Assembly: GCF_018613325.1 (NCBI RefSeq)
Contig: NZ_JAGGQJ010000014.1
Location: 1 to 44,653 of the forward strand
Direction of reading: 5' to 3'
Source: Bacillus sp. ISL-34
GTDB taxonomy: Bacteria; Bacillota; Bacilli; Bacillales; DSM-1321
DNA length: 44,653 nucleotides
Part shown: in pieces, positions 31,246-39,646 of the stretch
How the letters are laid out: the number at the start of each line of letters is the position of its first letter
Position numbering within the stretch: the first letter of the stretch is position 1
The notes under the pieces: model-generated
Seen by the model: only the letters and a program-made list of their open reading frames with translations
Databases searched by the model: none
Told to the model about the DNA's origin: nothing
Position numbers and translations under genes: made by a program

Positions 31246-31935
31246 ATGATATACCTGGAAATAGCAATGAAGCTGGTGATTGGGCTGGTTGGACTCCTGG
31301 CAGTGACAAGACTTCTTGGAAAAAAAGAAATGTCTCAAGTGACCCCTTTTGATTTTATTTACGCTTTAGTATTGGGCGGCATTCTAGAAGAAGGCATTTA
31401 CGATGAAAAAGTGTCGATTTGGCAGATTCTATTTGCAATTTGCCTTTGGGGCATTTCCATTTATATAATAGAGGTCTGCGCTCTAAGAAGTGATCGCTTG
31501 AAAAAATTGCTCAAAGGACACCCTTCTTTGATTATTCGTAATGGCGAATTGGATTTAAAGCAAATGAAAAAAAATCATCTGGATCTTGAACAGGTCCGAA
31601 CCATGCTACGGAAACAGGGTGTGTTCAATCTCCGGGAAGTGCGTGATTTATATCTTGAGCCTGGCGGGGACATCAGTGTAAAGCTTCATACTAAGGCAGG
31701 AAGCGTCACACCAGATATGCTAGGCCTCAATCCTGTGGATGAAGACCCATCTATCTTAGTAATTGAGGAAGGCCAAATAAAAGAGGAAGAGCTGCAATCC
31801 GTGAAAAAATCAAAAGAATGGCTTCTGGAAGGGCTTCAGAAAAAAAATTATAAAACAATTGAGGATATCCTATATGGAGAATGGTCAGAAACAAATGGAT
31901 TCTATATACAGCCATATCCCAAAAAAAATTCTTAA
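31246..31935 (+). CDS. DUF421 (YetF/YrbG-type) membrane protein, 229 aa
   Basis: Three N-terminal spans with GLLAVTRLLGKKEMSQVTPF and DFIYALVLGGI are the DUF421 signature. The C-terminal soluble domain shows GHPSLIIRNGELDLKQMKKN and FNLREVRDLYLEPGGDISV. Family members occur in Bacillus spore and vegetative membranes; their function is not settled. Ribosome site GAGGTGA. Confidence 0.85.
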   Translation: MIYLEIAMKLVIGLVGLLAVTRLLGKKEMSQVTPFDFIYALVLGGILEEGIYDEKVSIWQILFAICLWGISIYIIEVCALRSDRLKKLLKGHPSLIIRNGELDLKQMKKNHLDLEQVRTMLRKQGVFNLREVRDLYLEPGGDISVKLHTKAGSVTPDMLGLNPVDEDPSILVIEEGQIKEEELQSVKKSKEWLLEGLQKKNYKTIEDILYGEWSETNGFYIQPYPKKNS

Positions 31936-32030
31936 TATACAAATTAATGCTTGAAGAGATTTCTACTAGTTTTGGAGAGTAGGCTTTTCTTTTGATTTTA
32001 CATTATTTAAACAAATGCTGATAAATCAAG

Positions 32031-32068
32031 GGACATTACATATTATATATGACCAATATGTAATGTCC
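32031..32068 (+). terminator. Strong terminator after DUF421
   Basis: A perfect 14-bp stem GGACATTACATATT/AATATGTAATGTCC with 10-nt loop, followed by TTCTTCTT. Confidence 0.75.
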
Positions 32069-32140
32069 TTCTTCTTAAACAATCGTCCTCGTTACTTTAA
32101 GTATATTTTGACTCAACAAATTATCTTCCATTATATCCTT

Positions 32141-32191
32141 AATTAGCATAAAGAAAAAGCTGCCTTAAAGGCAGCTCTGATTCTTGTTAAC
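32141..32191 (-). repeat. Array repeat, central part
   Basis: TTAGCATAAAG and a perfect AGCTGCC-TTAAA-GGCAGCT stem. Both outer hairpins are worn. It lies 36 bases past the FAH gene stop. Confidence 0.65.
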
Positions 32192-32226
32192 TATTTAGAT
32201 TTCGGTATTAAGAATTTCAGCAAATC

Positions 32227-33024
32227 CTACTGGACACCATTACACAACCGACCGATATTTTCGACCTCAACAACGACCTCATCCCCCGATTTGATCGGGC
32301 AGCTGCCAGATGGTGAACCCGTGGCCAAAATGTCACCGGGCTCCAGTGTCATCACCTGTGAAAGCCAGCTGATCAGAAACGGAATGCTTAGAGACATTTC
32401 ATTGGTATTTCCGTCTTGGACAACGCGGCCGTTTAAGGTGGTCACAATCCGTAAATTAGTGGGATCTACGCCGGTAACGATGCACGGCCCCAAAGGTCCG
32501 AATGTATCAAATCCTTTGCCCCGCGTAAACTGTGGATCTTTTTTTGTAAGATCTCTTGCTGTGACGTCATTAAATATCGTGCACCCAAATACATAATCAA
32601 GCGCATCTTCTTCTTTAATGTTTTTTCCGCGCTTTCCAATAACAAGGGCTACTTCCCCTTCAAGTTCCACTTGGTTGGATAGATCGTTTGGAGGAAGGAT
32701 AATATTCTCCTTGTCTGCAATAAGCGAAGATAATGGCTTTAAAAATAAAAATGGTTCAACAAGGTTTGCCTCTCCCCCTGTTTCCTTCGCATGACCTGCA
32801 TATGTCCAGCCGAAATTAACCACTTTCGAAGGTTTTACAGGTTCCAAAATTTTCACGTCACTATATTTTACCTCTACCCCGTCAAACTTTATTTCCTTGT
32901 TGACAAGTTCAGCAAAACTGCTGGACAGTTGTAATATCATCTCATCCTCAACAATACCGTAATGTATCTTGCCCTGTTGATTCTGATAGCGAACTATTTT
33001 TTGTGTTTTTTGTAGCACATGCAT
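32227..33024 (-). CDS. Fumarylacetoacetate hydrolase family protein, 265 aa
   Basis: The FAH fold shows NFGWTYAGHAKETGG, the metal ligands in QVELEGEVALVIG (ExE), FNDVTARDL, and the C-terminal LEPGDILATGSPSG. Related Bacillus enzymes act as acylpyruvases or oxaloacetate decarboxylases; the exact substrate is open. AAAGGAG precedes ATG. It is a single-gene unit with a repeat downstream. Confidence 0.88.
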   Translation of the reverse strand: MHVLQKTQKIVRYQNQQGKIHYGIVEDEMILQLSSSFAELVNKEIKFDGVEVKYSDVKILEPVKPSKVVNFGWTYAGHAKETGGEANLVEPFLFLKPLSSLIADKENIILPPNDLSNQVELEGEVALVIGKRGKNIKEEDALDYVFGCTIFNDVTARDLTKKDPQFTRGKGFDTFGPLGPCIVTGVDPTNLRIVTTLNGRVVQDGNTNEMSLSIPFLISWLSQVMTLEPGDILATGSPSGSCPIKSGDEVVVEVENIGRLCNGVQ

Positions 33025-33198
33025 TATGAATAAACTCCTTTGATGATTAAAATTACCTCAGATAATAATCTGGTTCTCCTATACTATAACATGCCTGTTC
33101 TTTTACGTGAAAAAAGAGCTCCCGTCCCAACTCCATTTTCAACCAAACCGACCTAAGTTAATTAAGATTAAGTTATTTAACTATGTATTTTATGGAAC

Positions 33199-33364
33199 CT
33201 ACAATTTATTTGTAATTTTATCTGTGTATTGCCTTATAAAGGCCGCAATAAATATTCCAATTGGTAGACCAAGTAATACATTCCCCATGAAATGTTTACT
33301 TAATTTTATACATACTATTATAACTAATACACCTAAAACGAAGCCAATAGAATATTTTCTTCAC
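33199..33364 (-). pseudogene. Small membrane protein with an A-run frameshift
   Basis: AGGGTGG precedes GTG 33364. The first frame fails after KKIFYWLRF. With one A fewer in the run at 33355-33358 it reads MKKYSIGFVLGVLVIIVCIK and continues KHFMGNVLLGLPIGIFIAAF to ITNKL, about 54 aa with two spans. It is either a recent lesion or a sequencing error. Confidence 0.55.
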
Positions 33365-33452
33365 AAATCCACCCTATTACTTTCGAAGTCTTGGTTCATA
33401 TTGATTATCTCAAAATATTAAAACTTTTGTACTGGTAATTCGTCCCTTATCC

Positions 33453-33505
33453 AGCTAACCTGCCTCGTTAGTGCCATAAGAAAAAGGCTGCCTCAGCAAC
33501 CTTCC
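33453..33505 (-). repeat. Array repeat copy
   Basis: AGCTAAC-CTGCCTC-GTTAGTG, with cassette GGCTGCCTCAGCAACC. On the minus strand GGTTGC-TGAG-GCAGCC plus a T run, the same cassette as at 11052. Confidence 0.75.
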
Positions 33506-33572
33506 TGCCTTTAGATTAAGTGGTTAACTTCATCCCCCTGATAAGGGAGCATAAAAGTATGTATTGCAGCTT

Positions 33573-34284
33573 TTATGTACCAGTACTTATTTCCTCCCAT
33601 TCTTGATCCATATAATTTACTAGCCAATTAAGATTGTAGTGTCTTTCATATACAACGCCTTCATCTAGAGATGATGGAACTTCCAAATGATTTATTTGAG
33701 CTTCTCGTACCGCCCAATGTGCTCTATAAATAAAATCAAGACTATCTAATATATCACTGGCTGGTTTTAAAGTGGATATATCAAGCAACTCTTGTTTAGA
33801 ATGAAGAAAAACCGTCTCAAAAACATATTCAGCATTACACGTATCGGCTGGAACATCTATATCGGATATTAGATTGACAGACCAAAGCAGAAGCCAAATA
33901 CATTCTAACTTCCACGAGTATTGAATCAGCTCGTTCTGATTAGGATGTTTTTTCATTAAAAACTTTTGTTCTTCTTCTGTGAATAATTCATTAGCATTAT
34001 ACCTTTCAATAAATTCCTCAATTTTTGCTGGCGGAGCCTCCATGGCTTTCGCTGAGACTATCGCTAATGATAATTCTGTTTATAATCTCTTCCTTTGTCC
34101 TAAGGGAAACTTCTTCTTCATTTTCCGTTAAGGGTAAATGTTTATTTATAGGGTCTTTAATATTTTTTCGGATTTTTTTTTCTCTTTTTCGAATTTTTCA
34201 TTCCGCCCCTCACTATTAGCTAATCCCGTTTCTTTAAAACTGTTATTAGAAAAACTTTCCACAAACCAACTTTTTTTGTAACAT
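33573..34284 (-). pseudogene. DUF4272 protein, frameshifted
   Basis: The C-terminal 156 aa (AMEAPPAKIEEFIERYNANE to WEEISTGT) are the DUF4272 core. Upstream, other frames give LSLAIVSAKAMEAPP, and before a 2-base gap LPLTENEEEVSLRTKEEIIN, back to ATG 34284 with MLQKKL. At least two lesions separate these pieces. An intact protein would be about 235 aa. DUF4272 function is unknown; members often lie in toxin-immunity neighbourhoods. Confidence 0.7.
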
Positions 34285-34299
34285 GCTTCTAAACTTTCC

Positions 34300-34362
34300 T
34301 GGGCATTTAGTTGCATAAAGAAAAAGCTTCTGCTCCGATCTTCAGCTAAAGCACCGTTAGTT
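34300..34362 (-). repeat. Array repeat copy, shortened centre
   Basis: GGGCATTTAGTTGCATAAAG, AAAAAGCTTCTGCTCC (stem damaged), then CTTCAGCTAAAGCACCGTTA. Confidence 0.65.
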
Positions 34363-34420
34363 CTGGAAGGAATAAGTGTCTAAACTCCCCTTTATTGAAA
34401 TCCACTTTTATTTTCCAAAA

Positions 34421-34462
34421 CAAAAAAAGTGCCAACTTCTCTTTTAAAAGAAATCAGCACTT
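34421..34462 (-). terminator. Terminator of the zinc-ribbon gene
   Basis: AAGTGC...GCACTT with an inner TTCTTTTAAAAGAGAA; the minus strand ends in TTTTTTTG. Confidence 0.8.
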
Positions 34463-34479
34463 CGTTTATTCACTATACG

Positions 34480-34689
34480 TTATCGTGCCGCTTTAGGCGG
34501 TTGGCACACATCACATTTACGTTGGTTATTATTTTTAAATTTCTTAAATGTTTTTTCAAAGTTGCTGCCACATGTACATTTAAATAGTAACTTTTGAGAA
34601 AAACCGTGATATTCCGTCGTTAGCAACTTACTTTCCGAATTGTTCTCAACAAATTCTTTAATTTTACCAATCGTCCATTGTTTATTCAT
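34480..34689 (-). CDS. Zinc-ribbon protein, homing-endonuclease-like N-terminus, 69 aa
   Basis: MNKQWTIGKIKEFVENNSES then LLFKCTCGSNFEKTFKKFKN and RKCDVCQ gives a CxC...CxxC zinc ribbon. This arrangement is common at the N-terminus of phage-type HNH or intron homing endonucleases in Bacillus. The nuclease domain is absent. ATG 34689 follows GGAGGTG. It is either a stand-alone DNA-binding module or a truncated gene. Confidence 0.6.
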   Translation of the reverse strand: MNKQWTIGKIKEFVENNSESKLLTTEYHGFSQKLLFKCTCGSNFEKTFKKFKNNNQRKCDVCQPPKAAR

Positions 34690-34814
34690 TCTCTTACACC
34701 TCCATATTTTATCGCTTTGCGGAGGCTTTTCTTGGCATCCGTTCAAAAATAGTAATATTTCGTAAGCTATTCATTATAACATGAGCTGGCACTCAATTAA
34801 ACAGATGGATATAT

Positions 34815-34890
34815 CGTAACCTGCCACGATAGTTGCGAAAGAAAAGGAGCGGCTGATCAGCTCCCGGTAATGAAGTAAAGCACTGTTAGT
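34815..34890 (-). repeat. Array repeat, GGAGC-GGCTGATC cassette
   Basis: GTAACCTGCCACGATAGTTG, GGAGCGGCTGATCAGCTCC, then TGAAGTAAAGCACTGTTAGT. Same class as 22252 and 37476. Confidence 0.75.
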
Positions 34891-34917
34891 TCAACAAGGG
34901 TATGGAAAGGGAGAACA

Positions 34918-35592
34918 CTATTCCCATTCATAATCAGTCACCAACTCAACCTTTTCTGGCATTATTTTTTGAAGAGACTCTATTGTTGAAAAGTGTTCAT
35001 CATTTGTGAATGCGGCTATATAATCGCCATCATGCCCTACCCAAAACATAGTGGAACTCTCAGATAAAGTTGCTATCAGGGTATTGGCTATCCATTTTAG
35101 TTTGATAAGTCTGGTTCGGTTATTTTTAGTCCTTTTTACAGGATAAGGTGACTCATGTTCCCTTTCCTCTAGTCTGAATATATCCTGTTTTAAGGACCAT
35201 AATGATAAGTTCAACATGCTCCCATTCCCGTGCAAATAAGGATAATATTGTTTAAATTGCTGTGGGCTACGGATAATTGCCTTTACAAAGAACGTATCTT
35301 TGCGACTCCCCTTCATATAATTGAACTCTATATTTTGCATCTTAAACAGCTCTTCGTACTCTGCTAGTTGAAAATCATAGATTTCCGCAAGTGAATAAAT
35401 AGGGTAATAATTGGGGCTCTCCAGCCAATTGCAAAAGAATTCTTCATGGGCATCTGTATAATCCCCGTCAATATAACAAGAAAACTCTACGATATATTGG
35501 AACTCACCGGTTATCTCAAAAGGATAAGTCGCTTCTGGGCCAGGTACAGTTATTATTTTTTCTGGAGGGAAGTAGCTTATTTCTACCTTCAT
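34918..35592 (-). CDS. Hypothetical protein, 224 aa
   Basis: The soluble protein begins MKVEISYFPPEKIITVPGPE. It has many aromatic residues, a C-terminal FWVGHDGDYIAAFTNDEHFS and no membrane span. I recognise no domain. Size, acidity and its place as a single cassette would suit an immunity-type protein, but that is a guess. GAGGCG precedes ATG. Confidence 0.6.
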   Translation of the reverse strand: MKVEISYFPPEKIITVPGPEATYPFEITGEFQYIVEFSCYIDGDYTDAHEEFFCNWLESPNYYPIYSLAEIYDFQLAEYEELFKMQNIEFNYMKGSRKDTFFVKAIIRSPQQFKQYYPYLHGNGSMLNLSLWSLKQDIFRLEEREHESPYPVKRTKNNRTRLIKLKWIANTLIATLSESSTMFWVGHDGDYIAAFTNDEHFSTIESLQKIMPEKVELVTDYEWE

Positions 35593-35694
35593 GTTATTCG
35601 CCTCACTTAATAGTTCCGGATAATTATATTTTTATTATATACCACGTGAAAATGTTGTTGTTTTCACTGGCTTCTTAGAGTTATCAGCTTGTTG

Positions 35695-35775
35695 AACTAA
35701 CTTGCCCCGATAGTTGCATAAAGAAAAAGCTGCCTTAAAGACAGCTCTGATTCTTAGCTAACACACCTGTTTGTT
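35695..35775 (-). repeat. Array repeat copy, full length
   Basis: AACTAACTTGCCCCGATAGTT, terminator AGCTGCC/GACAGCT, and CTTAGCTAACACACCTGTTT. Confidence 0.8.
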
Positions 35776-35802
35776 CATTTAGAAACCTTGTATGGAATAA
35801 GT

Positions 35803-36561
35803 TCAAATTATCCATCCATTGAAAACCATCCCCAAGTTGATAACAATGTGAAAAACTATGGATGGATATATACTATTGGTCTTTAAAACTACGATTGCAT
35901 AGAAAAGCCCTCCGAAAGAAAAAAGTAAGCTTATTATTACAGGAATTCCAATTGATATATGCAGTAGCCCGAATCCGATACTGGTTATTACGACAGCATA
36001 AAAGGTGGAAACATTTCTTTTTAAACTAGATAACATAATACCTCTCCAAATTACCTCTTCAAGTGTAGCGTTTATGATGGCAAACAATATGCCGAAAAGT
36101 AATATTGTTTTTAAATCGCTCATTTCTTGACTAAATAATGGTATAAGTATTGTGCTCGATACCATTAGCCCAATAAGTAAAAAATACGGTAATTTAATTG
36201 TATGAAACGGCATTGTGATCCTTCTGTGCCACTCTGGTAATAGTGCGAAGAAAAATATCTTCTGCTTAGATAACATTAGTGAAATCACTGTTCCAACCAT
36301 AATAAACATAAGTAAACTTCTGTTTATTATGATTTTCATTTCCATGGATATGTTCCATTCATTGATGTAGCTGCTTCCGAGTTGATACACTAATGTACCT
36401 AATAAGAAAAACATAAACAAGGAAGCTGATGAACGGTATTTATTAGTTGAGATGTAGATGATGAGCAAGAATATCAGCGGTAATAATCCCCAAACAAATA
36501 ACCTATATGAAAATAGAATAATACCTGCGAAAAATAAGATTGCCAAAAAGAAGAGAAACAC
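35803..36561 (-). CDS. CPBP-family intramembrane metalloprotease, 252 aa
   Basis: About eight spans. The three family motifs are present: EEVIWRG (EExxxR), FGLLH (FxxxH) and HIVIN (HxxxN/B). Members cleave CAAX-like or membrane substrates, or act as bacteriocin immunity proteins. The first usable start is GTG 36561. Seven codons upstream an ATA (36580-36582) sits six bases from GGGGGG, so the original ATG may have mutated to ATA. Confidence 0.8.
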   Translation of the reverse strand: MFLFFLAILFFAGIILFSYRLFVWGLLPLIFLLIIYISTNKYRSSASLFMFFLLGTLVYQLGSSYINEWNISMEMKIIINRSLLMFIMVGTVISLMLSKQKIFFFALLPEWHRRITMPFHTIKLPYFLLIGLMVSSTILIPLFSQEMSDLKTILLFGILFAIINATLEEVIWRGIMLSSLKRNVSTFYAVVITSIGFGLLHISIGIPVIISLLFSFGGLFYAIVVLKTNSIYPSIVFHIVINLGMVFNGWII

Positions 36562-36763
36562 ATTTGTCCGTGAACGATTTATGCTAATCCCCCCTTAAGA
36601 AAGCAAAATCCATCGTTTTTATCTAAACGTTCGGGATAACTGTTCTTTTGCTTAAAAAGCTCCTGTATATACAATACCATAAAAAGTAAATTACACCTCA
36701 TTTCACTTAAAATCCACAAGCATCATGAAAAGAGCCTTGAACAAAGATCAAACAGTACTGTTG

Positions 36764-36814
36764 TAAACTGCCCCGATAGCTGGATAAGACTAAGCTGACT
36801 TAAAGACTAAAAAA
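36764..36814 (-). repeat. Array repeat remnant
   Basis: TAAACTGCCCCGATAGC, GGATAAG, then a worn AGCTGACTTAAAGAC core. Confidence 0.55.
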
Positions 36815-36845
36815 TCACCTCACTTCTAAGGACTAGATGAGGTGA
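36808..36845 (-). terminator. Terminator of the DUF192 gene
   Basis: TCACCTCA (36815-36822)/TGAGGTGA (36838-36845), then Ts on the minus strand. Confidence 0.8.
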
Positions 36846-36852
36846 GATGAAT

Positions 36853-37239
36853 TCAATATACCTTTACATAATCCCCTTCTTTGATTTGATTCTTATCAAA
36901 CCATCCAAGATTCACTTCAATTGCATATTGGTAAGAAATTCCCGGATCATAGGTAGGGCATATATCATCTATACAAGGCATCATATCAAGTATTCTTAGA
37001 ATTTCCCCATCCCAATCAAGAAAGGCAATAGATAAAGGAATAAATGTGTTTTTCATCCAAAAGCCACCATATATCTTTTCTGGATACACAAATAACATCC
37101 CCTCATTTTCGGGTAATTTTCCAACAAACATTAAGCCCTTTTCTCTTTTTCTATGAGTATCTGCAACTTGAACGGTTAATCTAGTTTCCCTGTTTCCACT
37201 GAATATTTTTATCATTTTTGTTTTTATTCTATTTTTCAT
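36853..37239 (-). CDS. DUF192 protein, 128 aa
   Basis: The family pattern is complete: VQVADTHRKREKGLMFVGKL, MLFVYPEKIYGGFWMKNTFI and PLSIAFLDWDGEILRILDMM, then VNLGWFDKN. DUF192 proteins are about 110-130 aa, often exported in other phyla, function unknown. No clear signal here. ATG 37239 chosen. The terminator lies 8 bases past its stop. Confidence 0.85.
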   Translation of the reverse strand: MKNRIKTKMIKIFSGNRETRLTVQVADTHRKREKGLMFVGKLPENEGMLFVYPEKIYGGFWMKNTFIPLSIAFLDWDGEILRILDMMPCIDDICPTYDPGISYQYAIEVNLGWFDKNQIKEGDYVKVY

Positions 37240-37475
37240 GTTCACACACCCTAGAGTATTATTATTAGCAGGAAAGAAATTTGATGTTTTTTTAGTCCTT
37301 TTTCAAAACGTCTTTTCCCCTGATAATAAAAAGGAAGAAAGTTGAAGATAAAACGAAAACAATAAGAAAAAAATAACTTAGGCAAGCTCCTTTTCACTTC
37401 TAATACTTATTCTATGATTTTAAATTTAATACTTCGTTTTCAATAATCACAGCAACAATATATAAGAAGATTTGT

Positions 37476-37553
37476 ACTAAACTGCCCCGTTTGTTGCATA
37501 AGAAAAAGAGCTGCTGATCAGCTCCTGATAATGAAGTAAATAACCTGTTTGTT
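37476..37553 (-). repeat. Array repeat, CTGATCAG cassette
   Basis: ACTAAAC-TGCCCC-GTTTGTT, stem GAGCTG-CTGAT-CAGCTC, end TGAAGTAAATAACCTGTTTG. Confidence 0.75.
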
Positions 37554-37563
37554 CAACAAGATG

Positions 37564-37690
37564 TTATTTTAATAATTGAAGCCATTTATGTTCTGGTTGG
37601 TGCAAATGCATAACATACTGAAACCATTTTTCCTCTCATCATCTAGAAAGCCTAATATCGCTTGCACCATTAAAGCTCCCGATTGTTGAA
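37564..37690 (-). pseudogene. Short coding relic
   Basis: Two frames give MVQAILGFLDDE and EEKWFQYVMHLHQPEHKWLQ then LLK and a stop at 37564. They look like the end of a soluble helical protein split by a frameshift. Not recognised. Confidence 0.35.
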
Positions 37691-37700
37691 GACAATATTA

Positions 37701-38270
37701 TTAATTTTCATTCAAATGATATATTAGTTGCACAACGCCAGAGGAGAACGTTCTTGTATTAACCAGTTTTAGATTCAACCTCTGCTTTATGTCAATAAAC
37801 AATGGTTTTCCTTCTCCCAAAACAACAGGATGAACAGATAATCTAAATTCATCAACAAGCCCTAAATTGATAAATGTTGTAATAAGACTTGCTCCGCCAT
37901 ATAGCCAGATGTCTTTACCAGGCTTATTCTTTAATTTATTTACTTCTTCAATAATATTATCATTTATAAATATTGCTTTACTATCAGTTCCTTTTTGCGT
38001 TCTGGAAAACACGTATTTTTCTTTACTATGAACTATTTCCCAAAGTTCTTTTTCAGTATCAGCATCTTCAATTCCTGGAGTGAATTGTCCCCATAAATCG
38101 TAGCTTTTTCTTCCATATAAAATCGTATCAATTTGATTCAAGAAATTAATAAACCCCATTTCAGAGTCCATGATGCACCAATCAACTTCCCCATTTTTCC
38201 CTTCTATAAAACCATCTAAAGTAACTGCTAAATCTAAAATCATTCTTCTTGATCTTACGTTATTGGACAT
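37701..38270 (-). CDS. Dihydrofolate reductase-fold (RibD C-terminal) protein, 189 aa
   Basis: RRMILDLAVTLDGFIEGKNG, DTILYGRKSYDLWGQ, IWLYGGASLITTFINLGLVD and HPVVLGEGKPLFI are the RibD_C/YwjB-type markers. It binds NADPH; the substrate is unknown and it should not be assumed to reduce dihydrofolate. ATG 38270 has GGGAGG seven bases upstream. Single-gene unit. Confidence 0.85.
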   Translation of the reverse strand: MSNNVRSRRMILDLAVTLDGFIEGKNGEVDWCIMDSEMGFINFLNQIDTILYGRKSYDLWGQFTPGIEDADTEKELWEIVHSKEKYVFSRTQKGTDSKAIFINDNIIEEVNKLKNKPGKDIWLYGGASLITTFINLGLVDEFRLSVHPVVLGEGKPLFIDIKQRLNLKLVNTRTFSSGVVQLIYHLNEN

Positions 38271-38369
38271 AATTCTTCCTCCCTTAATCATTTAAATATT
38301 ATTTATCCCGCCAAGTATTTTATATTTTCATTATTTAACAGCATTTATCTGTAAGGTACTTATTTTACT

Positions 38370-38425
38370 AATAAGAAAAGTAGATGCCGATCAGTTCCTG
38401 GTAATGATGTAAATACCCGTTAGTT
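38370..38425 (-). repeat. Array repeat remnant
   Basis: AATAAGAAAAGTAGATGCCG, TCAGTTCCTGGTAATGATGT, then AAATACCCGTTAGTTTAAGT. A degraded CTGATCAG-type copy. Confidence 0.6.
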
Positions 38426-38492
38426 TAAGTACTATTCAAGCCTCAATAGTTTAGATGTGATTATTTCACAAATATCCATTTTTATTCATGCC

Positions 38493-38903
38493 CTATTTAC
38501 TAATAACGATCGATAATTTATAGTTTGCATGCTTGTTTAAATCTATCAAAAATTGATCTAATAATTCATTAGATGGAAACCTGCATTCCAGAAGATAACA
38601 ACTATCTCCGCTAATTTTATAATTATTAATAACGTATTTCTCTTGTTATTTTATAAACGATAGATAAGGCCCATGATTTGTACTTTTTGTATAGATATTA
38701 ATAAAAGCATATACCAAACACCCTACCTTCAATTGATTCACTTGAATTGTATATCCCTCAATTACATCATTATCTTCTAATCTGGCCACTCTAGATGCTG
38801 TGGCTTGACCAGTCAAATGGACTTTCTCACCCAGCTCTTTCATTGTGATTCGACTATTTTTAGATAGTTCCTCTAAGATGCGTTTATCCGTGTGATCTAA
38901 CAA
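38493..38903 (-). pseudogene. Lrp/AsnC regulator interrupted by a stop codon
   Basis: The HTH part reads LDHTDKRILEELSKNSRITM then ATASRVARLEDNDVIEGYTI. After GPYLSFIK comes TAA (38646-38648), then the same frame continues QEKYVINNYKISGDSCYLLE and LLDQFLIDLNKHANYKLSIV to TAG 38493. The start (TTG 38903) has no ribosome site, because a 14-bp repeat scar sits exactly there. A dead or N-terminally clipped regulator. Confidence 0.75.
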
Positions 38904-38915
38904 CTAACGTTAGTT
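38902..38915. repeat. Fused repeat arms AACTAACGTTAGTT
   Basis: A perfect 14-bp palindrome equal to the two arms of the repeat hairpin with nothing between. It looks like a precise excision scar at the 5' edge of the Lrp gene, overlapping the stop region of the lipoprotein gene. Confidence 0.6.
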
Positions 38916-39485
38916 TTTAAGTGTATTCAGGTCAAATCTTGCTATTTCTTGATCTTCAATTGTCACAACTAAAAAAGCATCAAATGCATACTCTTTAAGT
39001 TCAGCTAATTTTTCTTTTGATGGTACGAGCAGTGGAATTTGGGGATTTTCTTCGCTTACACCTAAATCGTAGTTAAGAGTATACTCACCCTTTTGATCAG
39101 GCTTAAGAACGGATAAAAATGAATGACCGAACCCTACACCACTCCCGTTATAATCTTCAGGATCATAAATATTGAAGCCCATTACGTCTTCTGACACCGC
39201 TTTCAATTTGTCTTTGGGCTCAATCTTAAGTTCAATTCCTTTATCAACTTCTTCAATACCCGCTGTTTTATTACCTGTATTTATAATGGTGAATTCATAA
39301 AATAAAGCTGTCGGTATCAGCTCATCTCCCTTTCTTTCTCCTTCAGTTATCACAATTGAACCAAGCAAATTTTTATCTTTAACAATATCAACTTTCGCAT
39401 CTACTATTTCCAGAGAAGGGTTTGATGAACATGCTGATAAAAAGAATAAAGCAAATAGGCTAATAAAAACAAAGCAATTCCTCAA
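38910..39485 (-). CDS. Lipoprotein, 191 aa
   Basis: The signal LRNCFVFISLFALFFLSACS has lipobox LSAC. The mature domain (SLEIVDAKVDIVKDKNLLGS, FYEFTIINTGNKTAGIEEVD) looks like an extracellular immunoglobulin-like or DUF5067-type domain. The start is TTG 39485 with AGAGGTGAT upstream; the longer frame has no site. Function unknown. Its stop TTA overlaps the repeat scar. Confidence 0.7.
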   Translation of the reverse strand: MRNCFVFISLFALFFLSACSSNPSLEIVDAKVDIVKDKNLLGSIVITEGERKGDELIPTALFYEFTIINTGNKTAGIEEVDKGIELKIEPKDKLKAVSEDVMGFNIYDPEDYNGSGVGFGHSFLSVLKPDQKGEYTLNYDLGVSEENPQIPLLVPSKEKLAELKEYAFDAFLVVTIEDQEIARFDLNTLKN

Positions 39486-39542
39486 GTGATCACCTCTAAT
39501 ATCACAATACCATAATTTACCTATTTTTAAACGAATTTCTTT

Positions 39543-39607
39543 TTGGATTGCATAAGAAAAAGGCTGCCTCTGCAACCCCTAATTGAAGGAAAGCGATCAT
39601 TTAGTTT
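39543..39607 (-). repeat. Array repeat copy, 5' arm lost
   Basis: TTGGATTGCATAAGAAAAAG, GGCTGCCTCTGCAACC, TTGAAGGAAAGCGATCATTT. Confidence 0.65.
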
Positions 39608-39646
39608 GATTTGTTTTACTGAAAATAAAAAGTTCTATTGAAAACA

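Noticed and set aside
33107..33421. 104-aa plus-strand ORF
   Set aside because: It is antisense to the small minus-strand membrane gene (33199-33364), which has a ribosome site and a protein-like sequence.
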